From an uncultured Acidaminococcus sp. (GTDB lineage: Bacteria > Bacillota > Negativicutes > Acidaminococcales > Acidaminococcaceae), in the NCBI GenBank assembly GCA_900770265.1, contig CAAGJR010000143.1, positions 1 to 6,892 on the forward strand: DNA of 6,892 nucleotides, read 5' to 3'. Both the position numbers and the translations under genes were made by a program. A model generated the notes under the pieces. The model was not told the DNA's origin, did no database searches, and saw only the letters and a program-made list of their open reading frames with translations. The first letter of the stretch is position 1, and every line of letters starts with the position of its first letter. This document shows positions 1 through 6,234 of the stretch, piece by piece.

Positions 1-36
1 CTAAAAGGCAGTGCTAAGGAGGAAAAACCGACGTGA
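1..36 (+). CDS. Possible 3' end of an upstream gene (partial)
   Basis: Frame 1 is open from the first base and ends at TGA 34-36, giving a hydrophilic tail LKGSAKEEKPT. The other two plus-strand frames hit stops within 17 bases. The stop overlaps the GTG start of the next gene in a GTGA arrangement, the same kind of 4-bp overlap used twice more in this operon. That argues for a real gene end rather than chance. Only eleven codons are visible, so no product can be named. In B. subtilis the gene before yaaO is yaaN, but nothing here confirms that identity. Confidence 0.4.
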   Translation, partial: LKGSAKEEKPT

Positions 37-1478
37 CTGTGAAACGACCGCTTTTGTCGGGAGCGGCAAATTACCGTCAGGCTCATGTATATCCTCTCCA
101 TACGCCCGGACACAAGGGCGGACGGGGAGCGGACCCGGCCCTGCGCCATCTGGTGGGGGACGTGGCCCTGGAAAGTGATGTTAGTTTAATGGAAGAACTG
201 GATGACATCCATCATCCGGAAGGGTGCATCCGGGATGCGGAAACCCTGGCTGCGAAGGTGTACGGCGCCGACCGGTGCTTTCTGGGTGTGAACGGCACCA
301 CCGGGGTCATCCACGGCATGCTGCTGGGGGCGCTGCAGCCCGGGGACCGGATCCTGGTGCCCCGGAACTGCCACCGCAGCGTACTGGGCGGGCTGATTTT
401 GGCCGGGCTGGAACCGGTGTATGTACAGCCGGCCTACGATGAAGCCTGGCGGCTGACCCTGCAGCTGAGCCCGGAGCAGGTGGAGGAGGCCTTTGCGGTT
501 CATCCTGACTTGAAAGCCGTATTCCTCACCACCCCCAACTATTTCGGGCTGGCGGCGGATACGAAGAAGATTGCGGCCATCGCCCATGACCACGGGGCCG
601 TGCTGCTGGTGGATGAGGCCCACGGGCCCCATCTGGGCTTTGCGGACTGTTTGCCGCCCAGTGCCCTGCAGTGCGGGGCGGACGCGGCAGCCCAGAGCAC
701 CCATAAAATCGTGGGGGCCATGACCCAGTGCAGCCTGCTGCAGGTGCGCTATGAACACCTGCGGCCGGAGGCCATGGAACAGGCCATGAGCCTGGTGACC
801 ACCACCAGTCCCAACTATTTATTGATGGGTGCCCTGGACGGGGCTCGGGCCCAGCTGGAAGAAAATGGTGCCGCCATGGCGGAGGCGTCCGTGCGGGCAG
901 CAGCCGTATTGCGGAAAGCCCTGCACCAGGTGTCCGGCCTGCCGGTACTGGAGGATGAACTCTGCGGCAAGGGCGGCGTGGTGGCCCTGGATCCGGGAAA
1001 AGTGACCATCCAGGTGAGCCACCTGGGCATCACGGGGCCGGAAGCCGCCGACGCCCTGCGTGAGGCCGGCATCGCCGTGGAACTTGTGGACCAGGACCAT
1101 GTGCTGTTTTTGGTGACCTACGCGGACGACAACCGGGAATTCCCGGCCATTGCAGAGCGTATCGCCACGGTGCTGGATGGCCTGCGGAAACCGGAGAGGG
1201 ACCTGCCGCCGGTACCGCCGGTACTTTCCATCCCGGAACAGGTGCTGACGCCCCGGGAGGCATTCTTCGCCCCCAAGGAAAGCGTTCCCTTCCGGGAGGC
1301 GGCCGGACGGGTGGCCGGGGAGACGTTGAGCTTCTACCCGCCGGGCATCCCTCTCATCATGCCGGGGGAGCGGCTGACGGAGGAACTCATCGCCGTCAGC
1401 CTGGAACTGAAGGAAAAACATTTGCAGGTGAGCGGTCCCCGGGACCCCTCCCTGGATACATTCGAGGTACTGGTATGA
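33..1478 (+). CDS. yaaO: PLP-dependent Orn/Lys/Arg decarboxylase family protein (YaaO-like)
   Basis: A 481-residue fold-type I PLP enzyme of the Orn/Lys/Arg decarboxylase major-domain family, about the length of B. subtilis YaaO. Visible motifs in order: HTPGHKGG (23-30); the substrate-proximal stretch ELDDIHHPEG (about 55-64); the PLP-phosphate loop NGTTG (87-91); DEAH (194-197), whose Asp194 should contact the pyridine nitrogen; and STHK (222-225), whose Lys225 is the expected Schiff-base lysine. A C-terminal decarboxylase domain with the stretch SFYPPGIPLIMPGE follows at about 430-455. It would decarboxylate a basic amino acid to a polyamine precursor in the cytoplasm; which one (lysine, arginine or ornithine) cannot be read from the sequence. 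GTG at 33 is preferred because AAGGAGGA (16-23) lies nine bases upstream; the in-frame GTG at 39 is the alternative. It overlaps tmk by 4 bp (ATGA). Confidence 0.93.
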   Translation: MTVKRPLLSGAANYRQAHVYPLHTPGHKGGRGADPALRHLVGDVALESDVSLMEELDDIHHPEGCIRDAETLAAKVYGADRCFLGVNGTTGVIHGMLLGALQPGDRILVPRNCHRSVLGGLILAGLEPVYVQPAYDEAWRLTLQLSPEQVEEAFAVHPDLKAVFLTTPNYFGLAADTKKIAAIAHDHGAVLLVDEAHGPHLGFADCLPPSALQCGADAAAQSTHKIVGAMTQCSLLQVRYEHLRPEAMEQAMSLVTTTSPNYLLMGALDGARAQLEENGAAMAEASVRAAAVLRKALHQVSGLPVLEDELCGKGGVVALDPGKVTIQVSHLGITGPEAADALREAGIAVELVDQDHVLFLVTYADDNREFPAIAERIATVLDGLRKPERDLPPVPPVLSIPEQVLTPREAFFAPKESVPFREAAGRVAGETLSFYPPGIPLIMPGERLTEELIAVSLELKEKHLQVSGPRDPSLDTFEVLV

Positions 1479-2095
1479 AGAAAAAAGGTTTGTTCATTAC
1501 CCTGGAAGGGCCGGACGGGGGCGGCAAGACCACCCAGGCCCGGAAACTGGTGGACTGGTTTAAATTGTACGGCCGTGAGGTGGTGCTCACCCGGGAACCC
1601 GGGGGCACGGACGCGGCGGAACGGATCCGGGAACTGGTGCTGGACCCGGACTACGCCATTTCGGCCCAGACCGAGACCCTGCTGCACCTGGCGGCCCGGG
1701 CGGACCATGTGGACAAGGTGATCCGGCCGGCTCTCTCGGAGGGAAAAGTGGTGCTCTGCGACCGGTTCAGCGATTCCACCCTGGTGTACCAGGGCATTTT
1801 GCGCCACATGGACCTGGCCCAGCTGCGGAAGCTGAACGATTTTTCCACCGGCGGGCTGCATCCGGACGTGACCATCCTGTTGGACGGGGACCCGCGGGTG
1901 CTGCTCAAGCGCCGCAATGACCGGGGCGTGGTGGACAAGTTCGAGCTCCAGGGCCTGGAATTCCACGACGCCGTGCGGGCAGGTTACCTGCAGCTGGCGA
2001 AGGAGGAACCGGACCGGATCCTGGTGGTGGATGCCACGAAGGACCCGGAAGTGGTCATGGAAGAAATCATCAAGAAACTGGAAGGGCTGGTCTGA
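1475..2095 (+). CDS. tmk: Thymidylate kinase (dTMP kinase)
   Basis: A 206-residue enzyme of normal family length that phosphorylates dTMP to dTDP with ATP, the step common to both dTTP routes. The P-loop GPDGGGKTT spans residues 12-20. TREPGGT (39-45) is the conserved dTMP-site segment. The DRF variant of the DR(Y/H/F) motif is at 96-98, followed by a YQG element (105-107). PDVTILLD (130-137) precedes an arginine-bearing LID (Arg146, Arg147, Arg150). A P-loop without Arg combined with arginines in the LID is the type II arrangement, as in E. coli. The ATG lies inside the decarboxylase stop region (ATGA overlap), so translation is probably coupled. The next gene starts 31 bp downstream. The product serves DNA precursor supply, matching the clamp-loader gene that follows. 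Confidence 0.97.
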   Translation: MKKKGLFITLEGPDGGGKTTQARKLVDWFKLYGREVVLTREPGGTDAAERIRELVLDPDYAISAQTETLLHLAARADHVDKVIRPALSEGKVVLCDRFSDSTLVYQGILRHMDLAQLRKLNDFSTGGLHPDVTILLDGDPRVLLKRRNDRGVVDKFELQGLEFHDAVRAGYLQLAKEEPDRILVVDATKDPEVVMEEIIKKLEGLV

Positions 2096-2126
2096 AACCG
2101 GGCGGCCCTGGAAAAGGGATTGCACT

Positions 2127-3167
2127 ATGTGGGACACCATCATCGGACACCGAACGGAAAAAGAATTCCTGCAGAACATGCTGAAGGGAGAGCGGAAGAC
2201 GCCGTCCCTGCTGTTCTACGGGCCGGAGGGCATCGGCAAGAACAAGCTGGCCCGGGCCTTTGCCAAAAGTTTTTTGTGCACGGAGGACCCGTTTGTGCCC
2301 TGCCAGTGTGCCAGCTGCCGGGCCATGGATGCGGACGCCCATCCGGATTTCCTGGAGGTGGAGCCGGCGGGCAAGAGCAAAGGCATCGGGGTGGACGCCA
2401 TCCACGCCCTGACGGCCCAGGCGGCCTTCGGGCCCCGGCTGTCCCACTATAAGGTGTGCCTCATCGACCAGGCCCACACCATGCGGGAAGAGGCCCAGAA
2501 CAGCCTGCTGAAGTTATTGGAGGAACCGCCGGACTACTGGCTGTTCCTTCTGGTGGCGGACCAGGTGGAATGGCTGCTGCCCACCATCCGCAGCCGGCTC
2601 ATCGAGCTGCGGTTCGACCCCCTTTCGTATGAAGAAACGGAACAGGTGCTGCAGACCATCACCGTAACGGAAGCGGACCGGCCGGCGGCCATGGCCGATG
2701 TGCCCCTGGATGCGGTGCAGGGACGGTGGCGGCAGCAGCTGCCCGTCCTGGCCCGGCTGGCCGGCGGTTCGGCAGGGAAGGCCCTGGAATGGTTCCGGCT
2801 GGATGCCCTGACCCTGCGGGAACAGATCCTGGATCTATTGGAACAATCGGGCCGGGACGACCTGCTGGTGTATACCAACGGGCTGGCCTGGCTGACGAAG
2901 AATGACCGGGCGGAGGGCCTGGTGCTCATGGAACTGCTGTTCCTGATTCTGCGGGACGGCCTGTTTTTGACCACCGGACTGCCTCAGCCCTTATATAATG
3001 AAGACCTGCGCCAGCGGCTGGACCTGTTCTTTGCCGACTGGACGGAGCCCCAGGTGCGCCGGGCCATGGAACTTTGCGAAGGCGCCCGGCAGGCCATCGG
3101 TTCGTTTGTGAGTCGGCGGCTGACCCTGGAAGGCCTGTTTCTGGAAATCCATCAATTGCACAGTTGA
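2127..3167 (+). CDS. holB: DNA polymerase III subunit delta-prime (clamp loader)
   Basis: A 346-residue AAA+ protein, the non-ATP-hydrolysing delta-prime subunit of the clamp loader that places the beta clamp on primed DNA. The degenerate Walker A GPEGIGKN (32-39) has Asn where Ser/Thr would bind magnesium, in line with delta-prime being catalytically inactive. Zinc-module cysteines are Cys51, Cys59, Cys61 and Cys64. A Walker B-like IDQAH is at 113-117, followed by the family signature LLKLLEEPP (127-135). The arginine-finger SRC motif reads SRL (156-158), with the functional Arg157 present. The collar domain fills the C-terminal 150 or so residues. The frame stays open far upstream, but ATG 2127 is chosen because AAGGGA lies about seven bases before it and family similarity begins there (WDTIIGH). 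The gaps are 31 bp from tmk and 21 bp to ricT. Confidence 0.95.
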   Translation: MWDTIIGHRTEKEFLQNMLKGERKTPSLLFYGPEGIGKNKLARAFAKSFLCTEDPFVPCQCASCRAMDADAHPDFLEVEPAGKSKGIGVDAIHALTAQAAFGPRLSHYKVCLIDQAHTMREEAQNSLLKLLEEPPDYWLFLLVADQVEWLLPTIRSRLIELRFDPLSYEETEQVLQTITVTEADRPAAMADVPLDAVQGRWRQQLPVLARLAGGSAGKALEWFRLDALTLREQILDLLEQSGRDDLLVYTNGLAWLTKNDRAEGLVLMELLFLILRDGLFLTTGLPQPLYNEDLRQRLDLFFADWTEPQVRRAMELCEGARQAIGSFVSRRLTLEGLFLEIHQLHS

Positions 3168-3188
3168 TTTGACATAAAGGAGAACCCT

Positions 3189-4034
3189 ATGGAAACCATC
3201 GTTGGAGTCCGGTTCAAGAGAGCCGGCAAAATCTATTATTTCTCTCCGGGCGAATACCACCTGGAAAAAGGGGACCACGTGATCGTGGAAACCGCCCGGG
3301 GCATTGAATACGGGGAAGTGGTGATTCCCCAGCAGGACGTGGAGGACAGCAAGATCGTGTCCCCCCTGAAGACCGTGATCCGCAAAGCCACCGAGGCCGA
3401 TGCCCGGAAGGTGGCGGAGAACCACCGGAAGGAAAAGGAAGCCTTCGTCATTTGCGAAAAGAAGATCGCTGCCCGGAAACTGGCCATGCATCTGGTGAAC
3501 GTGGAATATACGTTCGACGTGGGCAAGATCATCTTCTACTTCACTGCCGACGGGCGCATCGACTTCCGGGAACTGGTAAAGGACCTGGCCGCCGTATTCC
3601 GTACCCGCATCGAACTGCGGCAGATCGGCGTGCGGGACGAGGCCAAGATGCTGGGGGGCATCGGCTGCTGTGGCCGGCCCCTGTGCTGCGCCACGTTTTT
3701 GGGCGATTTCGAGCCCGTGTCCATCAAGATGGCCAAGGAGCAGAACCTGTCCCTGAACCCCACGAAGATCTCCGGCATCTGCGGCCGGCTGCTGTGCTGC
3801 CTGAAGTACGAAAGCGACATGTACTGTGGCAACTGCTGCAAGAAGCGGGAAAAGAAGAAGGAACACAATTTCGTGCCCCGGCCGGGCATGAAGGTGGTGA
3901 CCCCCAGCGGCGAGGGCATGATCATGAGCATCAGCCGGCGGGAACAGACGGTGACCGTGGAGATTTCGGCCGGCCATCGGGTGACCGTGGCCTGGGATGA
4001 AATCGTGGAATCCACGAAAGTGGAGAAGAAATGA
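3189..4034 (+). CDS. ricT: RicT/YaaT, PSP1-domain Fe-S protein of the RNase Y specificity complex
   Basis: A 281-residue cytoplasmic PSP1-domain protein (B. subtilis YaaT is about 275). In B. subtilis RicT joins RicA and RicF in an Fe-S-carrying complex that steers RNase Y mRNA processing and affects competence, biofilm formation and sporulation. The family core is unmistakable: GGIGCCGRPLCC (Cys160, 161, 166, 167), then FLGDFEPVSIKMAKEQNLSL, then ICGRLLCCLKYE (Cys198, 203, 204). An extra CGNCC cluster (Cys213, 216, 217) follows and leads into a lysine-rich linker and a small beta-rich tail (about 230-275). The start ATG is backed by AAAGGAGA at 3176-3183. The end overlaps trmN6 by 4 bp. The RicA and RicF partners are not in this window, so the RNase Y role is inferred from the family. 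Confidence 0.95.
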   Translation: METIVGVRFKRAGKIYYFSPGEYHLEKGDHVIVETARGIEYGEVVIPQQDVEDSKIVSPLKTVIRKATEADARKVAENHRKEKEAFVICEKKIAARKLAMHLVNVEYTFDVGKIIFYFTADGRIDFRELVKDLAAVFRTRIELRQIGVRDEAKMLGGIGCCGRPLCCATFLGDFEPVSIKMAKEQNLSLNPTKISGICGRLLCCLKYESDMYCGNCCKKREKKKEHNFVPRPGMKVVTPSGEGMIMSISRREQTVTVEISAGHRVTVAWDEIVESTKVEKK

Positions 4035-4762
4035 CAGAGACCCTGCGGCAGGACTGTCTGCCCGACGGCGTGACCACTATCTGGCAGGACGCGAAGGAGT
4101 TCTGCTTCACCACGGACGCGGTATTCCTGGCGGCGTTTCCCTATCTGGTGAAAAAGGCGAAGGTGCTGGAGCTGGGCTGCGGCACCGGGGCGGTGAGCCT
4201 GCTTTTGGCCAACCGGGGCGCGGCCCACGTGCTGGGGGTGGACATCAACCCCCATGTGGTGGAGCTGTTGCAGCGGAGCATCCGGGACAACCACCTGGAG
4301 GACCGGGTGGAGGCGAAGGTGCTGGACCTGCGGGACTACAAACAGCTGCCCTGCGACGCCCTGGACCTGGTGGCGGCCAATCCGCCGTACCGGATCGGAG
4401 GGCGGCAGCGGCAGGGGGGGCAGGGCGCCTGCCACGAGGTGGGCACAACCCTGGAAGACTTTTTCCGGGCGGCGGCCTATGCCCTCAAGACCAAGGGGCG
4501 GTTCGCCCTGGTGCAGCTGCCTGAACGGTTCACGGACGCGGTGAAATTGGGGCTGCAGTACCATCTGGAGCTGAAGCGGCTGCAGTGGGTCCACAGTTAT
4601 GTGGACCGGCCGGCCTGGATTTTCCTGGCGGAGTTCGTGAAAGGGGGACGGCCCGGGCTGGACGTATTGCCGCCGCTCATCATGTACAACCAGGACGGCA
4701 GCTACAGCCGGCAGACGCTGGTTTATTACGGGAAGGAAGAGGCAGAAGAACATGGAAAATGA
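4031..4762 (+). CDS. trmN6: TrmN6-like tRNA adenine-N6 methyltransferase (YabB family)
   Basis: A 243-residue SAM-dependent methyltransferase with a Rossmann fold. Motif I is LELGCGTG (46-53, SAM-binding glycines), followed by VDINPHVVELLQ, whose Asp should bind the SAM ribose. The catalytic NPPY (117-120) is the signature of N6-adenine and related amino methyltransferases. The N-terminal stretch with FTTDAVFLAAF is characteristic of the YfiC/YabB family. In E. coli the homologue methylates A37 of tRNA-Val; the exact tRNA target here is inferred from the family. The ATG overlaps the ricT stop (ATGA), and the gene's 3' end overlaps rsmI by 11 bp. The yabA gene that separates ricT from yabB in B. 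subtilis is absent. Confidence 0.92.
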   Translation: MTETLRQDCLPDGVTTIWQDAKEFCFTTDAVFLAAFPYLVKKAKVLELGCGTGAVSLLLANRGAAHVLGVDINPHVVELLQRSIRDNHLEDRVEAKVLDLRDYKQLPCDALDLVAANPPYRIGGRQRQGGQGACHEVGTTLEDFFRAAAYALKTKGRFALVQLPERFTDAVKLGLQYHLELKRLQWVHSYVDRPAWIFLAEFVKGGRPGLDVLPPLIMYNQDGSYSRQTLVYYGKEEAEEHGK

Positions 4763-5582
4763 AAAAGGCACCCTGTACCTGTGTGCCACGCCCATCGGCA
4801 ACCTGGAGGACATGACGCCCCGGGCGGTGCGGATGCTGCAGGAGGCGGACCTGATCGCCGCCGAGGACACCCGTCACACCCGGCAGCTGCTGACCCATTT
4901 CGGCATCCATGGGCAGCTGATCAGCTACCACGAACACAATAAGGAAAAGCAGGGACCGGTGCTGCTGGAGGCCCTGGAAAGCGGCAAGAACATCGCTCTG
5001 GTGACGGATGCCGGGTTCCCGGGGATCTCGGACCCGGGGGAGCTGATCGCCCAGCAGGCCATTGCGGCCGGCATCAGGGTGGTGCCCGTGCCCGGAGCCA
5101 ATGCGTGCCTGACGGCTCTGGTGGCATCCGGGCTGCCCAGCACCCCGTTCTTCTTCGGGGCTTTCCTGCCCAAGAGCCGGAAGAACCGGAAAGAAAAGCT
5201 GGAGGAATGGAAGAACATTCCGGCCACAATGGTATTATATGAAGCACCCCACCGGATCCTGGACGTGCTCCAGGACATGGAAGAGGTGTGGGGCGACCGG
5301 AAGATGACCATGGGGCGGGAGCTGACGAAACTCCATGAAGAGTTCTTCCGGGGCACCATTTCCACCTGCCGCCAGCATCTGCAGGAAGGGCCCATCCGGG
5401 GCGAATTCGTGCTGGTGGTGGAGCAGGGCAAAATCGAGAAAGAAGAACCCCAGGGGGATCCTCTGGACGCCGTGAAGGCCCTGATGGCCCAGGGTACGGA
5501 CAAAAAAGAGGCCCTGTCCCAGGTGGCCAAACAGTACAAGGTTCCGAAACGGGAACTGTACAACCGCCTGGTGCGGGAGTAA
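4752..5582 (+). CDS. rsmI: 16S rRNA (cytidine-1402-2'-O)-methyltransferase RsmI
   Basis: A 276-residue member of the tetrapyrrole-methylase-like SAM enzymes that 2'-O-methylates C1402 in the decoding centre of 16S rRNA, next to the N4 methylation made by RsmH. Landmarks in order: LYLCATPIGNLEDMT (8-22); AAEDTRHTRQLL (36-47); SYHEHN (58-63); ALVTDAGFPGISDPG (82-96); VPVPGAN (111-117); and LYEAPHR (162-168). A C-terminal helical segment (about 248-276) resembles the winged-helix-like tail seen in Bacillota members. The ATG lies within the last codons of trmN6, with AG-rich sequence upstream, so translation is probably coupled. It appears to be the last gene of the operon: the next 640 bp hold repeats and no intrinsic terminator with a T-tract is visible. 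Confidence 0.97.
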   Translation: MENEKGTLYLCATPIGNLEDMTPRAVRMLQEADLIAAEDTRHTRQLLTHFGIHGQLISYHEHNKEKQGPVLLEALESGKNIALVTDAGFPGISDPGELIAQQAIAAGIRVVPVPGANACLTALVASGLPSTPFFFGAFLPKSRKNRKEKLEEWKNIPATMVLYEAPHRILDVLQDMEEVWGDRKMTMGRELTKLHEEFFRGTISTCRQHLQEGPIRGEFVLVVEQGKIEKEEPQGDPLDAVKALMAQGTDKKEALSQVAKQYKVPKRELYNRLVRE

Positions 5583-5620
5583 ATCACACATCTACACCGA
5601 CGACGATAACAATCCAAACT

Positions 5621-5649
5621 GTAGGGGTCGATCGTATTGATCGACCCGC
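5621..5649 (+). repeat. REP unit, type A copy 1
   Basis: A 29-base unit starting GTAGGGG and ending CCCGC. A perfect 9-bp stem GGGTCGATC / GATCGACCC (5625-5633 with 5639-5647) closes the 5-base loop GTATT. It starts 38 bases after the rsmI stop and could shape the 3' end of the operon mRNA. It lacks the GCACCAG tail of copies 2 and 3. Confidence 0.9.
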
Positions 5650-5667
5650 AAAAACGTACCCAATATC

Positions 5668-5695
5668 GTAGGGGCGGTTCGGTGAACCGCCCGCC
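5668..5695 (+). repeat. REP unit, type B copy 1
   Basis: A 28-base unit with the same GTAGGGG head but a different core. Stem GGGCGGTTC / GAACCGCCC (5672-5680 with 5684-5692) closes a 3-base loop, with GCC as foot. It lies 18 bases after type A copy 1 in the same orientation, unlike the inverted pairs elsewhere in the array. Confidence 0.9.
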
Positions 5696-5701
5696 CAGGA
5701 A

Positions 5702-5725
5702 GCCCGATGCCAGTAGGCATAGGGC
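5702..5725. repeat. Short hairpin between REP B and the long palindrome
   Basis: GCCC and ATGCC (5702-5705, 5707-5711) pair with GGCAT and GGGC (5716-5720, 5722-5725) around the loop AGTA, with one G/A mismatch in the stem. It is not one of the GTAGGGG units. It could be a folded mRNA element or a chance palindrome. Confidence 0.45.
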
Positions 5726-5757
5726 GTTTTGTTGTCGGGGTGGAACGGTACAATCGC

Positions 5758-5932
5758 GCCGGGGCGGGCACCGTCAGCCGACACAAACTCGCCTCGCTAA
5801 AATTTTCTGCCTCGCCGTTCCAATCCACCTTCCGCCAACGCGCTTCGCTTGAACGAGGCTCACGGTGGATGAGCGAAACAGAAAATTTCTTCACGCTCGG
5901 CTCCATGGTCGGCTGCCGGTACCTACCCCGGC
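5758..5932. repeat. Long imperfect inverted repeat of about 175 bp
   Basis: The left arm (5758-5829) and right arm (5864-5932) are imperfect reverse complements around a 34-base centre. Matching blocks are GCCGGGG (5758-5764) with CCCCGGC (5926-5932); GCCGAC (5777-5782) with GTCGGC (5908-5913); AAATTTTCTG (5800-5809) with CAGAAAATTT (5879-5888); and ATCCACC (5823-5829) with GGTGGAT (5864-5870). The first 25 bases of each arm differ at about four sites. The centre contains a further six-pair hairpin, GCTTCG / CGAGGC, around CTTGAA. It could be a non-autonomous mobile element, a fused pair of inverted repeats, or a transcribed structured RNA. No family is recognised. Confidence 0.75.
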
Positions 5933-5962
5933 TTAGGCAGCAATCCCCGCAGGTCCGGCCCA

Positions 5963-5990
5963 GGCGGGCGTGTCAAGGAGGCACCCCTAC
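5963..5990 (-). repeat. REP unit, type C copy 1 (degenerate)
   Basis: Read on the minus strand, this 28-base unit starts GTAGGGG and ends CGCCCGCC. Compared with copy 2 its stem is weakened: one G-C pair has become a T-G wobble and another a C/A mismatch, leaving about five pairs. That pattern looks like decay rather than compensatory change. Confidence 0.85.
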
Positions 5991-6025
5991 GATAACACCC
6001 CCAACAACCGACTCAGACCAACACC

Positions 6026-6054
6026 GTAGGGGTCGATCGGTATGATCGACCCGC
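6026..6054 (+). repeat. REP unit, type A copy 2
   Basis: A 29-base unit with the same perfect 9-bp stem as copy 1 (6030-6038 with 6044-6052) and loop GGTAT. It is preceded by ACAACCGAC 13 bases upstream and followed by ACCAG, as is copy 3. With the inverted type B copy 2 it makes a BIME-like pair, tails facing, 25 bases apart. Confidence 0.92.
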
Positions 6055-6079
6055 ACCAGGCAATACCTCCGCAAGGCTT

Positions 6080-6109
6080 GGCGGGCGGTTCACAGCGAAC
6101 CGCCCCTAC
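6080..6109 (-). repeat. REP unit, type B copy 2
   Basis: On the minus strand this is a 30-base unit headed GTAGGGG. Its stem matches type B copy 1 (6083-6091 with 6097-6105), but the loop is 5 bases instead of 3. Stem conserved and loop variable is what selection or copying through a folded single strand would leave. Confidence 0.9.
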
Positions 6110-6191
6110 AGCGTCGGCGATAATCAATCAAATGATCTATACCCAATCACGAACCACTAATCACTAAAGCCATATACTTTTCACACTTATC

Positions 6192-6200
6192 TGATATAAT
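6192..6200 (+). promoter_or_regulatory. Extended -10 promoter for the RAYT gene
   Basis: TGATATAAT is a perfect extended -10 (TGnTATAAT) lying 34 bases before the chosen RAYT start, within an AT-rich leader unlike the GC-rich surroundings. No good -35 hexamer sits at the normal spacing (CATATA at 6171-6176 is weak), which an extended -10 can tolerate. The start site should fall near 6207. Confidence 0.65.
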
Positions 6201-6218
6201 CAAACAAACTTTACAACC

Positions 6219-6226
6219 AGAAAGGA
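6219..6226 (+). promoter_or_regulatory. Ribosome binding site that decides the RAYT start
   Basis: AGAAAGGA overlaps the first in-frame ATG (6226), which therefore cannot be initiated from it. It sits eight bases before the second ATG (6235), making 6235 the likely start. Confidence 0.7.
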
Positions 6227-6234
6227 TGCTGCCC

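Larger units (their letters stand above)
5951..6054. repeat. 104-bp composite direct repeat, left copy
   Basis: This block contains type C copy 1 (minus), a 35-bp spacer starting GATAACAC, and type A copy 2 (plus). It matches 6789-6892 without gaps at an offset of 838 bases, with about 14 mismatches by eye. Because the spacer is conserved too, the two blocks are copies of one composite unit rather than independent REP insertions. Confidence 0.85.
5583..6225. other. Intergenic repeat region between rsmI and the RAYT gene
   Basis: No credible protein gene lies in these 643 bases. The stretch holds five GTAGGGG-headed REP units (two A, two B, one C), a small hairpin at 5702-5725, a long imperfect palindrome at 5758-5932, and an AT-rich leader (about 6110-6200) carrying the RAYT promoter. 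One reading frame (5707-6045) stays open for 112 codons, but it runs straight through the palindrome and two REP units, has no ribosome binding site and looks spurious. Confidence 0.85.

Noticed and set aside
1917..2126. A longer holB start within tmk
   Set aside because: The extra 70 residues are out-of-frame tmk sequence, rich in Trp, Arg and Ser, and family similarity begins at ATG 2127 with a ribosome binding site.
2967..2999. Promoter-like TTGACC and TATAAT inside holB
   Set aside because: The spacer is 21 bases, too long for a standard promoter, and the AT-rich bases encode ordinary residues (LYNED). It could still be a weak internal promoter for ricT, but nothing supports it.
2991..4870. 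Long minus-strand open frames (328 and 444 codons) opposite ricT, trmN6 and the start of rsmI
   Set aside because: They are shadows of high-GC genes on the other strand; the plus-strand products carry clear family motifs and the minus-strand translations do not.
5639..5655. Intrinsic terminator formed by the first REP hairpin
   Set aside because: The stem is followed on the plus strand by GCAAAAACG rather than a T-tract, so it does not fit a Rho-independent terminator for rsmI.
5707..6045. A 112-codon plus-strand open frame in the repeat region
   Set aside because: It runs through the long palindrome, a type C unit and most of a type A unit, has no ribosome binding site, and its translation shows no recognisable domain.
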